From JAGVMG01 sp964461105 (GTDB lineage: Bacteria > Chlamydiota > Chlamydiia > Chlamydiales > Rhabdochlamydiaceae): 48,807 nucleotides of DNA. Location of the stretch: positions 1 to 48,807 of the forward strand of contig CAYWSY010000002.1 of assembly GCA_964461105.1 (NCBI GenBank), read 5' to 3'. The number at the start of each line of letters is the position of its first letter. The first letter of the stretch is position 1. Made by a program: the position numbers and the translations under genes. The notes below the pieces were generated by a model. The model was given only the letters and a program-made list of their open reading frames with translations, was not told the DNA's origin and did not search any database. Positions 16,302 to 24,109 of the stretch are shown one piece after another.

Positions 16302-17176
16302 GCATCGTAAAAAGAAGCCCGGATCAGCTCCCCCTCTTTTCTAGGTTGTTTAATGGCCGCATTCAAGAATTTGACGTCTGTGCGGCCTTGGAGACGTTAG
16401 AACATGCGGGCTATCCACTTGCTAACCTCTCCTTTTTAGGCACAAATCATTGCCAATCCTCAACCCACTTATGCGAAGGCGCGCACCTCTATCCAGAAGG
16501 GACAGGCGCCCTCATCCTCAATTTAGGCCTTTTAGTCCCCTCCTCTCCCCTTCCCAATTATTTTAGACAAATCATCGACAGCGGCGAGATTCACGAGGAA
16601 GAATTTTTAGACTTGATCCAATTTTTCAATCACTTTTTAATCAAAAACTTCATCCAGATGAGCTGGATTGAAAAGTACTTTTTCAACAACTGGCCACAAA
16701 TCAACACGCTGCATTTACATACGTTGGGACTCGACTCGATTTCCTCACTCCACCTCTGTTTTTCTCTCTATTTCCCAGAGCTTCAAGTTAAAATTAACAA
16801 ACAGGTCAAGGAATTAAAATACCGTTGCGCTTCCATTCAACTGGGAAACTGTATTTTAGGGGAAAAAAATGCACTCGGTGGATACATCCTTCAACGGATC
16901 AAAGCCTATACCATTCACTTAAAAGCTGAAGAGGAACAAACCGATCATGATATTTTCTGGCCAATTGAGGTAAGATCCCGCTTAAAAGAACTGATCTTCC
17001 CGCTGCTTGCAAAACTACGTGCATATCTCACCCTCTACTTCTCCATCGAACACTATATGAGATCCGCCGAACTTTCTCGAAGATGCTTTCTTGGATACTC
17101 AAGCCTTGGAGATTCCGATACTACATTTACCTGGTTACTCTACGAAGGGATGGCTGATGGGCGCACTTATCGTTAA
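16298..17176 (+). CDS. tssG: TssG T6SS baseplate wedge protein
   Basis: A 292-residue protein with the TssG/ImpH/IglJ layout: an N-terminal region (PDQLPLFSRLFNG..., GALILNLGLLVPSSPLPNYF), a FLDLIQFFNHFLIKNF segment equivalent to the conserved 'FLD.FNHR....' helix (about 107-123), and a C-terminal LGNCILGEKNALGGYILQR resembling the 'LG..A.LG.......' region. It is a partner of TssF in the baseplate wedge and starts at the ATGA overlap with tssL. It is somewhat shorter than proteobacterial TssG, as I recall for the Francisella form. Confidence 0.82.
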   Translation: MSIVKRSPDQLPLFSRLFNGRIQEFDVCAALETLEHAGYPLANLSFLGTNHCQSSTHLCEGAHLYPEGTGALILNLGLLVPSSPLPNYFRQIIDSGEIHEEEFLDLIQFFNHFLIKNFIQMSWIEKYFFNNWPQINTLHLHTLGLDSISSLHLCFSLYFPELQVKINKQVKELKYRCASIQLGNCILGEKNALGGYILQRIKAYTIHLKAEEEQTDHDIFWPIEVRSRLKELIFPLLAKLRAYLTLYFSIEHYMRSAELSRRCFLGYSSLGDSDTTFTWLLYEGMADGRTYR

Positions 17177-18059
17177 AATGAAACGCAACCTCCTCTTCTT
17201 ACTCCTCCTTGGGATTATTGGCCTCAGCCTTTCCTATTTTTGTAACCACCAAACACAAGGATTTAGATTCTACACCCTTCTGTCCAACCTCCCAAACGAC
17301 CCTCGCTGGGAGGTCGATTCCCTCCCTTCTGAGCAAATGACCCAGATACAACACCTGCTCGACCAACCCTTTACCTTTTTAGGAAAAGGGGGATGGTGCA
17401 CCGCGTTTTTAGGTGCAGATGGAACAACTGTTCTCAAGTTCTACAAACATGATCACCTCTCATTAAAGCAGTTATTCAGGAACTTTTCGTTTGGCAAGTT
17501 GTTACTAAAGGGCGAGAGGCTCTCGCAATCAATCCCCTATTTTCAAGAGTTCAATTTTAAAAGCTGCACCCTGCTGTACACCCAAGTTCCACACCTGACC
17601 GGATTGATCTACGTCCACCTCAATAAAACAGATAGGGTCTTCAATACTGTGACCCTGTATGATCAGATCGGAATCAAGCATGCACTTGATCTCAACCAAA
17701 CGGAATTCGTCGTCCAAAAGCGCGCTGATCTGCTCTTCGAGCGGCTCCAGGCATTGCATGATAAAGATGATCTTGGTGGAGGCAAAAAAGCCCTGGATCA
17801 ACTCTTTTCCTGTTTGGTAAACCTCTCTCAGAGTTGCATTCGAGATCTTGATAAAAAACTCTATGAAAACTACGGTTATGTTGGCAATCAGGCAATCGCT
17901 TTAGACCTCAGTTCCTTTGTCTGTGATCCTGAAATTAAGGATCCCGCTGTTTACCGCAAGGAAATCATCGCTAAAACCCTTCGTCTAAGAAGATGGCTTA
18001 ATAAGCACTATCCTGAGTTAGTCATCTATTTTGATGAAAAGATTGAGCAGTTAAATTAA
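17157..18059 (+). CDS. Membrane-anchored protein-kinase-like protein
   Basis: This is a 300-residue protein. A basic start (KMKR) and one hydrophobic segment (about 11-27) anchor it. A kinase-like domain follows: glycine loop FLGKGGWCTAF (about 74-84), VLKFYK with the likely ATP-binding lysine at about 94, IRDLDKKLYENYGY (catalytic-loop-like Asp at about 230-232 and Asn at about 238), and ALDLSSF (metal-binding Asp at about 250, in place of DFG). All core catalytic positions thus have candidates. The positive-inside rule would place the domain outside the inner membrane. ATG 17157 has GAAGGG 7 nt upstream and overlaps tssG by 20 nt; ATG 17178 is the alternative. The gene may modify or regulate the T6SS (inference). 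Confidence 0.6.
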   Translation: MGALIVKMKRNLLFLLLLGIIGLSLSYFCNHQTQGFRFYTLLSNLPNDPRWEVDSLPSEQMTQIQHLLDQPFTFLGKGGWCTAFLGADGTTVLKFYKHDHLSLKQLFRNFSFGKLLLKGERLSQSIPYFQEFNFKSCTLLYTQVPHLTGLIYVHLNKTDRVFNTVTLYDQIGIKHALDLNQTEFVVQKRADLLFERLQALHDKDDLGGGKKALDQLFSCLVNLSQSCIRDLDKKLYENYGYVGNQAIALDLSSFVCDPEIKDPAVYRKEIIAKTLRLRRWLNKHYPELVIYFDEKIEQLN

Positions 18060-18108
18060 AATTTAAAATACTGAGCCGCAACAGCTTAAATTAAAATAAA
18101 TTCAATAA

Positions 18109-18137
18109 TTGAAATAAATGTAATCTACACATAAAAT
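18109..18137 (+). promoter_or_regulatory. Sigma70-type promoter of the Tgl-like gene
   Basis: TTGAAA (18109-18114), a 17-nt spacer and TAAAAT (18132-18137) lie 36 bp before the ATG at 18174, in an AT-rich gap. The gene therefore has its own promoter rather than depending on the tss operon. Confidence 0.7.
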
Positions 18138-18173
18138 AATCTTCAAACTAAAAACAACAAAAATAGGATTATT

Positions 18174-19226
18174 ATGGCAGCGTCAAGCATTAGTTCCACC
18201 CCTACTCTCATCCCAGCACCGTTGGGAAAAATCTCAGAAGTCGTTACGTCTACAGTCGTTGCCACGGTTCAAGCAATCGTTCAGGAGAATCAATACCGCA
18301 TCGCGAGCTACCCTAATGATGTCACACAACTCAATAAAGGCATTTTTTATGGCAGCGAATATATGAAAGCGCTCGAAGCCCAAGCTCAACACAAACGCTT
18401 AAAATTCCTTAGAGAGAAAGGGAGTTTTTCTCACGGGTACGCCTCCCCAAAGCACTTTGATATGCCCCCATCATCAGACTCGGTTACGGGGATTAAAGGG
18501 AACTGTTTTGTGATCAAACCAGGAGTTCGTCCAAGTGAAGGAATTCTGGCCATGCGCGATGGAATTAGTTTGATTGGATGCGGGGAAACCTCCCTCCTAG
18601 GCTTGTTTGAAGGGCTTAAAGCTGCTTGGGGGACAGAAAAATTTGATACCCTTTTTGCTCGCGAATCAGGGACCCCTCTCATCATTCAATTCAATAATTG
18701 GTCAAACCCAATCTTGTCTCTGTTGACTAAAGAACTCTTCCCCACCAGCTTTGTAAAGGGAAGGATCTATCACTTTACGAATGCTCCAGACTATATGTAC
18801 AAGCATCAAAATGGAGAGGCCAACGGGTACTCCACATTGTGTGTTGATGATACACCCGGCAAGGAAAAATTTACCACCCTTGGACTGAATTCTGAAGGAA
18901 TGACGCGTGAGGAAATTAGCGCGGTTCTGTTAAAAGAACTTAATAAAACTCCAATAGGTATGGAAATTGTTACAGATGAAGTTGCCAAACGCATAATGGC
19001 CGCTTTACACCCGCTCGGACAAGAGCGTCGAGATTCATTGCGAGACAAACAATATTCTCTAGAAGAATTCCAATCCAAAAGAGGCGGCTCTATTCAATTA
19101 GGACTTGGACTCAACATGAAAGTCATCACTTTGATCGCATCTCAACCAATCGACAAAGCGCTTAGCCTCTTTCAGCGGTTAAATCAAGAAAGAACACTAG
19201 CCCTGCGCGCTCAAGGGATCATTTAA
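18174..19226 (+). CDS. Unknown protein with weak Tgl-type transglutaminase similarity; T6SS effector candidate
   Basis: A soluble 350-residue protein without signal peptide. The central part resembles Bacillus Tgl around its catalytic cysteine: SLIGCGETSLLGLFEGL (Cys136) followed by GTEKFDTLF (153-161), where Tgl has a Cys-containing helix followed by GEDKF. Further on are GRIYHFTNAPDY (196-207) and KHQNGEANGYSTL (210-222), which may carry the Glu of a Cys-Glu pair, then FTTLGL. The similarity is from memory and visual alignment only. AGGA lies 6 nt before the ATG. It sits 115 bp after the kinase-like gene with its own promoter. A cytosolic, cysteine-dependent enzyme next to a T6SS suggests an effector, which is inference. 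Confidence 0.45.
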   Translation: MAASSISSTPTLIPAPLGKISEVVTSTVVATVQAIVQENQYRIASYPNDVTQLNKGIFYGSEYMKALEAQAQHKRLKFLREKGSFSHGYASPKHFDMPPSSDSVTGIKGNCFVIKPGVRPSEGILAMRDGISLIGCGETSLLGLFEGLKAAWGTEKFDTLFARESGTPLIIQFNNWSNPILSLLTKELFPTSFVKGRIYHFTNAPDYMYKHQNGEANGYSTLCVDDTPGKEKFTTLGLNSEGMTREEISAVLLKELNKTPIGMEIVTDEVAKRIMAALHPLGQERRDSLRDKQYSLEEFQSKRGGSIQLGLGLNMKVITLIASQPIDKALSLFQRLNQERTLALRAQGII

Positions 19227-19230
19227 GCCG

Positions 19231-19701
19231 CTACTGAGCCTTGAAAAACTCTTTGAATTGGTCCTGCAGAGAACTGGGGACCACTTCTTCAATTCCCGAT
19301 TTATCGTACATCAAGAAGTAAGTGCAAGCGATCATGATCCCAAATGATGGGCTAAACAGAGTGATGCCTAAAGCTACAGCACAGATCAGCGAGCGCTTTA
19401 CCGCTAGCCATCTGCGAGAGCACAAGCTATTTAAAGCAGCGACTTTGCGCATGGAAACGAGGGAGCCCAACCCGACAAGAGCAAACACTGCGATGGAATA
19501 CGCCGCCCATACGAGATCTGCAACAAGTAAGAGAAGAAAGAAAAAACGCGTCACAATTGTCGAAAAGAGATGGTCTTTTGTGAGCGCAGATGCAGCTGTC
19601 GCAGGCGCTGCTCCCATTGCAGGCTCAGAACGATCTTCCACCGCAAGACTCTTGCGGTCAGCTATATTCTTTTCAATCTCTGAAATATCGTAAATGGCCA
19701 T
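19231..19701 (-). CDS. Small inner-membrane protein, unknown
   Basis: A 156-residue protein. A soluble, acidic N-terminus of about 45 residues is followed by hydrophobic segments at about 50-80 (FFFLLLLVADLVWAAYSIAV and beyond) and about 105-132 (ICAVALGITLF, then FGIMIACTYFLM), separated by a basic loop. A short amphipathic tail closes it. No domain is recognised. The start is ATG 19701 behind AGGTGA rather than the earlier GTG. It follows sthA with a 6-bp gap, so it is probably the second gene of a unit with sthA. Confidence 0.65.
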   Translation of the reverse strand: MAIYDISEIEKNIADRKSLAVEDRSEPAMGAAPATAASALTKDHLFSTIVTRFFFLLLLVADLVWAAYSIAVFALVGLGSLVSMRKVAALNSLCSRRWLAVKRSLICAVALGITLFSPSFGIMIACTYFLMYDKSGIEEVVPSSLQDQFKEFFKAQ

Positions 19702-19707
19702 GCTCAC

Positions 19708-21105
19708 CTATTTTCTGTGCTTGACTTTGTTAAATCCATTGAGAGCTGCGATCCGATACCCTTCTGCGTATGTCGGATAGTTAAACACCTGATCGATAAA
19801 ATAATCGATCCTGGCATTAAAACTCATTGCCACCTGACCGATGTGAATCACTTCTGTGGCAGCTCTTCCAATAATATGAATCCCTAAGATTTCCAGCGTA
19901 TCTGCATGAAAAAGGATCTTAAACATCCCAGGATCATTGCCTACGATCTGATTGCGCGCGATCTCATAGTAATAGGCTCTACCGATTTCATACCGAAAGC
20001 CTAAGTCCTTGAGTTGTTCTTCAGTATATCCGCAAGATGAAATTTCCGGAATCGTATAAATGCCGATCGGATAAAAAGTCGGAAAGTGATGTGTTTGCGC
20101 ACCAAATGCATGCCTTGCTGCTAAACGCCCTTGCTCCATACTCGTTGAAGCTAGTGCTGGCGCACCAATAACATCGCCTGCGGCATAAATATTGGGAACG
20201 ATCGTTTGAAACAGTGCATTCACTGGAATGTAGCCTGTTCGATCAATCGAGATGCCCACATTTTTCACTTGCAACTGATCGACATTCGCCTCTCGTCCCA
20301 AAGCATACAACAGCATTTCTGCAGATAAAACTGTTCCATCTTTGCACCGCACCTCAACCCCATCCCCAACACGCTTAATTTTATCCGGCTCTTTGTTGCC
20401 AATGACTTTAAGACCGATCGTATTGAGCGCTTTTTGCAAATGCAGACCAATCTCATGATCGAGCAAAGGCAACAAATGATCCCGCTTATCAATGACGGTT
20501 ACCTCCGTTCCCAGAGCTGCAAAAAAGCTTGCATACTCAGATCCGATGATCCCGCCTCCTAATACAATGAGTGTCTTTGGAACATGATCAATCGAAAGCA
20601 GCCGCGTTGAATCGAGGATTTTTTCATTATCAAAGGGAACATTATTCGGATTGCGCGGCTTAGATCCCGTTGCGATCAAAAAATAGTCTGCTGTAATCCG
20701 ATAGACTGCTTTTTGCGTCGTATCCAAAATCACCAAGTGGGTAACGTCTTGAAAACAAGCAGCCCCCTGCACTAACCGAATCTTATTTTTCTCAAATTGC
20801 CTGAGCAACATTTTACGCTGCTCATCTAAAATCTTATGGAGCCGATAGTTCAGATCATTAATCGAGACCTCGCGGAAAGGGCGCTGTTGTCCATAAAAAC
20901 TTCTTTGGTAAAAGTCTGTCAAATCCAAAATCGCCTCGCGCAGCGATTTTGAAGGGAGCGTTCCCGAATTCAGCGATGCTCCGCCAGGGAAAGGATCTCT
21001 TTCAATCACAATGACCGTCTTGCCCAGCTTGGCTGCCTGGATCGCGGCCTTTTGACCTGCAGGTCCCGATCCAATTACTACATAATCTGCATAGAGCTCT
21101 TCCAC
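19708..21105 (-). CDS. sthA: Soluble pyridine nucleotide transhydrogenase
   Basis: A 465-residue flavoprotein disulfide reductase-fold enzyme. The FAD-binding GSGPAGQKAAIQAA is at about 12-25, the NAD(P)-binding GGGIIGSEYASFFAALG at about 183-199, and the second FAD motif is IYAAGDVIG. The active-site region reads GGASLNSGTLPSKSLREA: both redox cysteines of lipoamide dehydrogenase (CxxxxC) are absent, as in SthA, where GT.PSK.LR is conserved. It transfers hydride between NADPH and NAD+ in the cytoplasm. The start is GTG 21105 with AAGGGG 4 nt upstream; no better ATG exists nearby. It diverges from rpmB across a repeat-bearing gap. Confidence 0.9.
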   Translation of the reverse strand: MEELYADYVVIGSGPAGQKAAIQAAKLGKTVIVIERDPFPGGASLNSGTLPSKSLREAILDLTDFYQRSFYGQQRPFREVSINDLNYRLHKILDEQRKMLLRQFEKNKIRLVQGAACFQDVTHLVILDTTQKAVYRITADYFLIATGSKPRNPNNVPFDNEKILDSTRLLSIDHVPKTLIVLGGGIIGSEYASFFAALGTEVTVIDKRDHLLPLLDHEIGLHLQKALNTIGLKVIGNKEPDKIKRVGDGVEVRCKDGTVLSAEMLLYALGREANVDQLQVKNVGISIDRTGYIPVNALFQTIVPNIYAAGDVIGAPALASTSMEQGRLAARHAFGAQTHHFPTFYPIGIYTIPEISSCGYTEEQLKDLGFRYEIGRAYYYEIARNQIVGNDPGMFKILFHADTLEILGIHIIGRAATEVIHIGQVAMSFNARIDYFIDQVFNYPTYAEGYRIAALNGFNKVKHRK

Positions 21106-21155
21106 AGGTCCCCTTAAGATGGCATAATAATTTAAATTTTAACTTACATCAGCTA

Positions 21156-21320
21156 AATATACTGTGTCCACTTCAAAGTTAGAGAAATTTCAAACTCAGC
21201 GCTTCAATTTTTTGCTTGTTGAAGCAGGCCCTGTGCAAGCACAGGGTCGATGGAAACAAGCGAAAAAGTGAAGATGCTGAGGCAGAAATTTTTTCAACTT
21301 TAAAGTGGATACAGTATATT
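21156..21320. repeat. MITE-like 165-bp foldback element
   Basis: The ends are imperfect inverted repeats of about 60 bp (21156-21215 against 21261-21320), beginning AATATACTGTGTCCACTT and ending AAGTGGATACAGTATATT. The pairing continues inward (CTTGTT with AACAAG) to a perfect core hairpin at 21229-21246, CCCTGTGC-AA-GCACAGGG. The whole element can thus fold as one hairpin. No open reading frame is inside. Its right arm is repeated at 1-56. It lies between the divergent sthA and rpmB genes and abuts the rpmB promoter. Confidence 0.85.
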
Positions 21321-21321
21321 C

Positions 21322-21350
21322 TTGTTCAATAAGATTTAAGCTGCTATGCT
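21322..21350 (+). promoter_or_regulatory. Sigma70-type promoter of rpmB
   Basis: TTGTTC (21322-21327), a 17-nt spacer and TATGCT (21345-21350) lie 30 bp before the rpmB ATG. The -35 box begins one base after the foldback element. Confidence 0.65.
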
Positions 21351-21380
21351 GGCTGAATTAGATTTAATTGGAGTCGCATC

Positions 21381-21656
21381 ATGTCTAAGAGATGTCAAGT
21401 TACCGGCAAAGTTCCTGTCCGTGGTAACAGCTACGCGATCCGCGGGATTGCAAAAAAGAAAAAAGGGGTCGGTCTTAAAGTTACCGGCATTACAAAGCGC
21501 CGTTTCCAGCCTAACCTCGTTAAAAAACGGTTCTGGTTTGCTGAAGAAAATCGCTTCATCACTCTCAAGCTCTGCACAGGCGCGATGCGCACGATCGACA
21601 AAGTAGGTCTGCCTACTGTTGTCCGAAAGATGCGTGCTCAAGGCGAAAAAGTTTAA
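21381..21656 (+). CDS. rpmB: Ribosomal protein bL28
   Basis: A 91-residue basic protein starting MSKRCQVTGKVPVRGNSYAI, the typical L28 opening (C..TGK....GN..). The motif RRFQPNLVKKRFW sits mid-protein and the C-terminus holds the T.K....TIDK.G core. It is a component of the 50S subunit. The downstream PLD-like frame overlaps its end. A rpmB-PLD neighbourhood is also what I recall from Chlamydia trachomatis. Confidence 0.95.
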   Translation: MSKRCQVTGKVPVRGNSYAIRGIAKKKKGVGLKVTGITKRRFQPNLVKKRFWFAEENRFITLKLCTGAMRTIDKVGLPTVVRKMRAQGEKV

Positions 21657-22692
21657 TCCCCTGATACAGTTAATAAAGAAGAGGCTCCTGACTTCAGGAG
21701 TCGCTTCTAAGTGTCTTTTTTTACTCATCTTGGGAAGCATTTTCTCAGGATGCGTCTGGCTTTTTGTTTCTGCAACCTCCCCTGTTCTTCCAGATCCTCA
21801 ACATCCTCTAGTACTGTATTCCAACCAGATGCGGCAGGACATTAAATTAACGTTTTGCAGGGCACTTTCCCATGCTCATCATTCCATTTACTTAATGATG
21901 TACGGGATCACTGATCCCGATGTGATCTCCTTGGTCAAGAAAAAAATAATAGATGGAATCCCCACGCGGATCCACTATGACAAGACGGCCTCAACGAACC
22001 TGCAGAAAAAATTGCCGTCGCAAGCTGAAGTCTATCCGTTTCCTTCCAAAGGACTCATGCATCGCAAAATCCTTGTCATTGACGAATCGTGCGTCTTTTT
22101 GGGATCCGCTAACCTAACAACCGCTTCATTAAAACATCATGATAACTTATGTGTAGGCATCTACTGCCCTCCTTTAGCACAGTTTTTAAAAGAAGAGTCA
22201 GGAAGTCTATTTCCCTTTGAAATTGCGGGACACAAGGCCGAGCTCTGGCTGCTTCCTGACCGGGGAAAAACAAAAGCTGCACTGGAAAAATTAATTGTTG
22301 AAATTGATCTGGCGCAAGACTCAATTTACCTTGCCATCTTTACCCTAACCCATCCAGTGATTACAGATGCATTAATCCGCGCCCATCAAAGAGGGGTTTG
22401 CGTCAAAGTGGCGCTAGATGTCTATACTGCGAGAGGGGCTAGTCGCAAAGTCTTTGGTCGGCTAAAAAATGCGGGCATCCCTATTTTTGTAAGCAGAGGG
22501 CAAGAGCTGCTCCACCATAAATGGGCATTGATTGATGAAAAGACCTTAATTATGGGCTCTGCAAACTGGACCCAGGCGGCTTTTACTAAAAATGAGGATT
22601 TCCTATTATACTTGTACCAGCTAGACAAAACAAAGCGGTCGTTCATGCTCAACCTCTGGCGGGTCATCGAACTGGAAGCTCCCAGACATTAA
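21619..22692 (+). CDS. Phospholipase D-family protein with two HKD motifs
   Basis: The protein carries two complete HKD active sites: HRKILVIDESCVFLGSAN (H148, K150, D155) and HHKWALIDEKTLIMGSAN (H299, K301, D306). These make a pseudo-dimeric PLD fold of the phosphodiesterase or cardiolipin-synthase-like group. An N-terminal hydrophobic segment (about 31-50, LFLLILGSIFSGCVWLFV) implies export or membrane anchoring; SGC could be a lipobox. The start is uncertain: there is no in-frame ATG before residue 71. Candidates are TTG 21619 and GTG 21634, both inside rpmB. Substrate unknown; related chlamydial PLD proteins are linked to membrane lipid handling. Confidence 0.8.
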   Translation: MSERCVLKAKKFNPLIQLIKKRLLTSGVASKCLFLLILGSIFSGCVWLFVSATSPVLPDPQHPLVLYSNQMRQDIKLTFCRALSHAHHSIYLMMYGITDPDVISLVKKKIIDGIPTRIHYDKTASTNLQKKLPSQAEVYPFPSKGLMHRKILVIDESCVFLGSANLTTASLKHHDNLCVGIYCPPLAQFLKEESGSLFPFEIAGHKAELWLLPDRGKTKAALEKLIVEIDLAQDSIYLAIFTLTHPVITDALIRAHQRGVCVKVALDVYTARGASRKVFGRLKNAGIPIFVSRGQELLHHKWALIDEKTLIMGSANWTQAAFTKNEDFLLYLYQLDKTKRSFMLNLWRVIELEAPRH

Positions 22693-22726
22693 TGCGTTAA
22701 ATAAAATAATTTGCTAACATCAGCTT

Positions 22727-23344
22727 ATGGAAACAATCATTCAAATTCTCTCGCTCTCCTTTGCCCTCTTCCTATTGATGGACCCAGTGGGCAATGTGCC
22801 GATTTTTGTCTCTGTGCTCAAAGACATCTCTCCCAAACGTCAACGAGTTGTGATTATCCGAGAGTTGCTCATTGCGCTTGGGATCATTATTCTCTTTAAC
22901 TTCCTCGGCAACTTTCTTTTAGATCTGCTGAACGTTGAGCGCCCTACGCTACTCATTTCAGGAGGAATCATTCTGTTTATTATCGCTATTCGAATGATTT
23001 TTCCCGTTTCCAATGAACTTGAATCAATGGGTTCTGCTCGCAAAGAGCCGTTCATTGTTCCCTTGGCGGTCCCTATGGTTGCAGGCCCCGCTGTATTAGC
23101 CGCTGTGATGCTCTATTCCTATCAAGACAAGAACGAATGGATTACCGTAAGTGCCATCGTGATCGCATGGGCAGCATCGACACTCATTCTCTTATCCGCT
23201 CCTTATCTCAAAAAACTACTTGGAACAAGCGGACTGATTGCCTGTGAAAAACTCATGGGGCTCATTCTTGTTCTTCTTTCCGTTCAGATGTTTCTTGAAG
23301 GAATTCAATTATTTCTCCACCAGAGTGCGCGCATCTCTTCTTAA
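22727..23344 (+). CDS. MarC-family integral membrane protein
   Basis: A 205-residue protein with about six membrane helices and the MarC/UPF0056 signatures: FLLMDPVGNVPIFVSVLKD near the N-terminus, LLISGGIILFIIAIRMI (about 75-92) and PLAVPMVAGPAVLAAVM (about 111-127). The family is conserved in bacteria but its transport function is not established. The ATG follows the PLD gene by 34 bp, and truA starts 3 bp after its stop, so the two share an operon. Confidence 0.88.
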   Translation: METIIQILSLSFALFLLMDPVGNVPIFVSVLKDISPKRQRVVIIRELLIALGIIILFNFLGNFLLDLLNVERPTLLISGGIILFIIAIRMIFPVSNELESMGSARKEPFIVPLAVPMVAGPAVLAAVMLYSYQDKNEWITVSAIVIAWAASTLILLSAPYLKKLLGTSGLIACEKLMGLILVLLSVQMFLEGIQLFLHQSARISS

Positions 23345-23347
23345 ACG

Positions 23348-24109
23348 ATGTTCAACGTAAAACTTATTTTATCCTATAACGGATCTCAGTATTTAGGGTG
23401 GCAAAAAAATCACACCGATCCCACCATTGAACTTGCAATGGAACGGGCGTTGACGCAGATTCTACGCCACGAAGTGATCCTACAAGCCGCCAGCCGTACC
23501 GATGCAGGCGTTCACGCAGAAGGACAAGTTGTTAACTTTTATACCCCTAAGGAACTCAACCTCGATCAGTTCCAGCACAGTTTAAATGCCGTACTTCCCA
23601 AAGAGATCCGAATCTTGAGCGTAAGTCTTGCGCCAGATCACTTCCATCCAACTTTGGATAACATCGGGAAAGAGTACAGTTATCAGATCTGCAACTCCCC
23701 ATTTCAACTTCCCTTCTTCCGCCATCTTTCATGGCATTTCTATTATCCATTAGATCTTGGCTTGATGAATCGGGCCATTTCTTATCTCATCGGCACTCAC
23801 GACTTCTCTTCTTTTTGCAATGCACGAGAACTCTGGACTAGATCCTCTGTCTGTAAATTAGAGCAAATCACTTTGGAGCCGCTTGCCAATGAGCGGCTGC
23901 ACATTAAAATCCGTGGAGATCATTTTCTATATAAAATGGTGCGGAATCTTGTTGGAACTCTCGCTCATGTAGGATGTGGTAAACTGCAGGTAGATGATAT
24001 TCCTATCATTCTATCGAGAAAAAAACGCCCCTTAGCAGGGATCACAGCTCCAGCTCATGGACTCTGCTTAAAGAACGTATTTTACGAGTCCAACAGTGAG
24101 ATTTGTTGA
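23348..24109 (+). CDS. truA: tRNA pseudouridine(38-40) synthase
   Basis: A 253-residue TruA. The catalytic-aspartate motif SRTDAGVHAEGQVVNF (about 49-64) is intact. YNGSQYLGWQK marks the N-terminus, GKEYSYQI follows in the middle, and FLYKMVRNLVGTL occurs near the C-terminus. It modifies U38-U40 in tRNA anticodon arms. The length is normal. Its last 28 bp overlap the end of the convergent coiled-coil gene. Confidence 0.96.
   Translation: MFNVKLILSYNGSQYLGWQKNHTDPTIELAMERALTQILRHEVILQAASRTDAGVHAEGQVVNFYTPKELNLDQFQHSLNAVLPKEIRILSVSLAPDHFHPTLDNIGKEYSYQICNSPFQLPFFRHLSWHFYYPLDLGLMNRAISYLIGTHDFSSFCNARELWTRSSVCKLEQITLEPLANERLHIKIRGDHFLYKMVRNLVGTLAHVGCGKLQVDDIPIILSRKKRPLAGITAPAHGLCLKNVFYESNSEIC

Noticed and set aside
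19708..21105. Dihydrolipoamide dehydrogenase
   Set aside because: Both cysteines of the CxxxxC redox motif are absent, which fits SthA instead.
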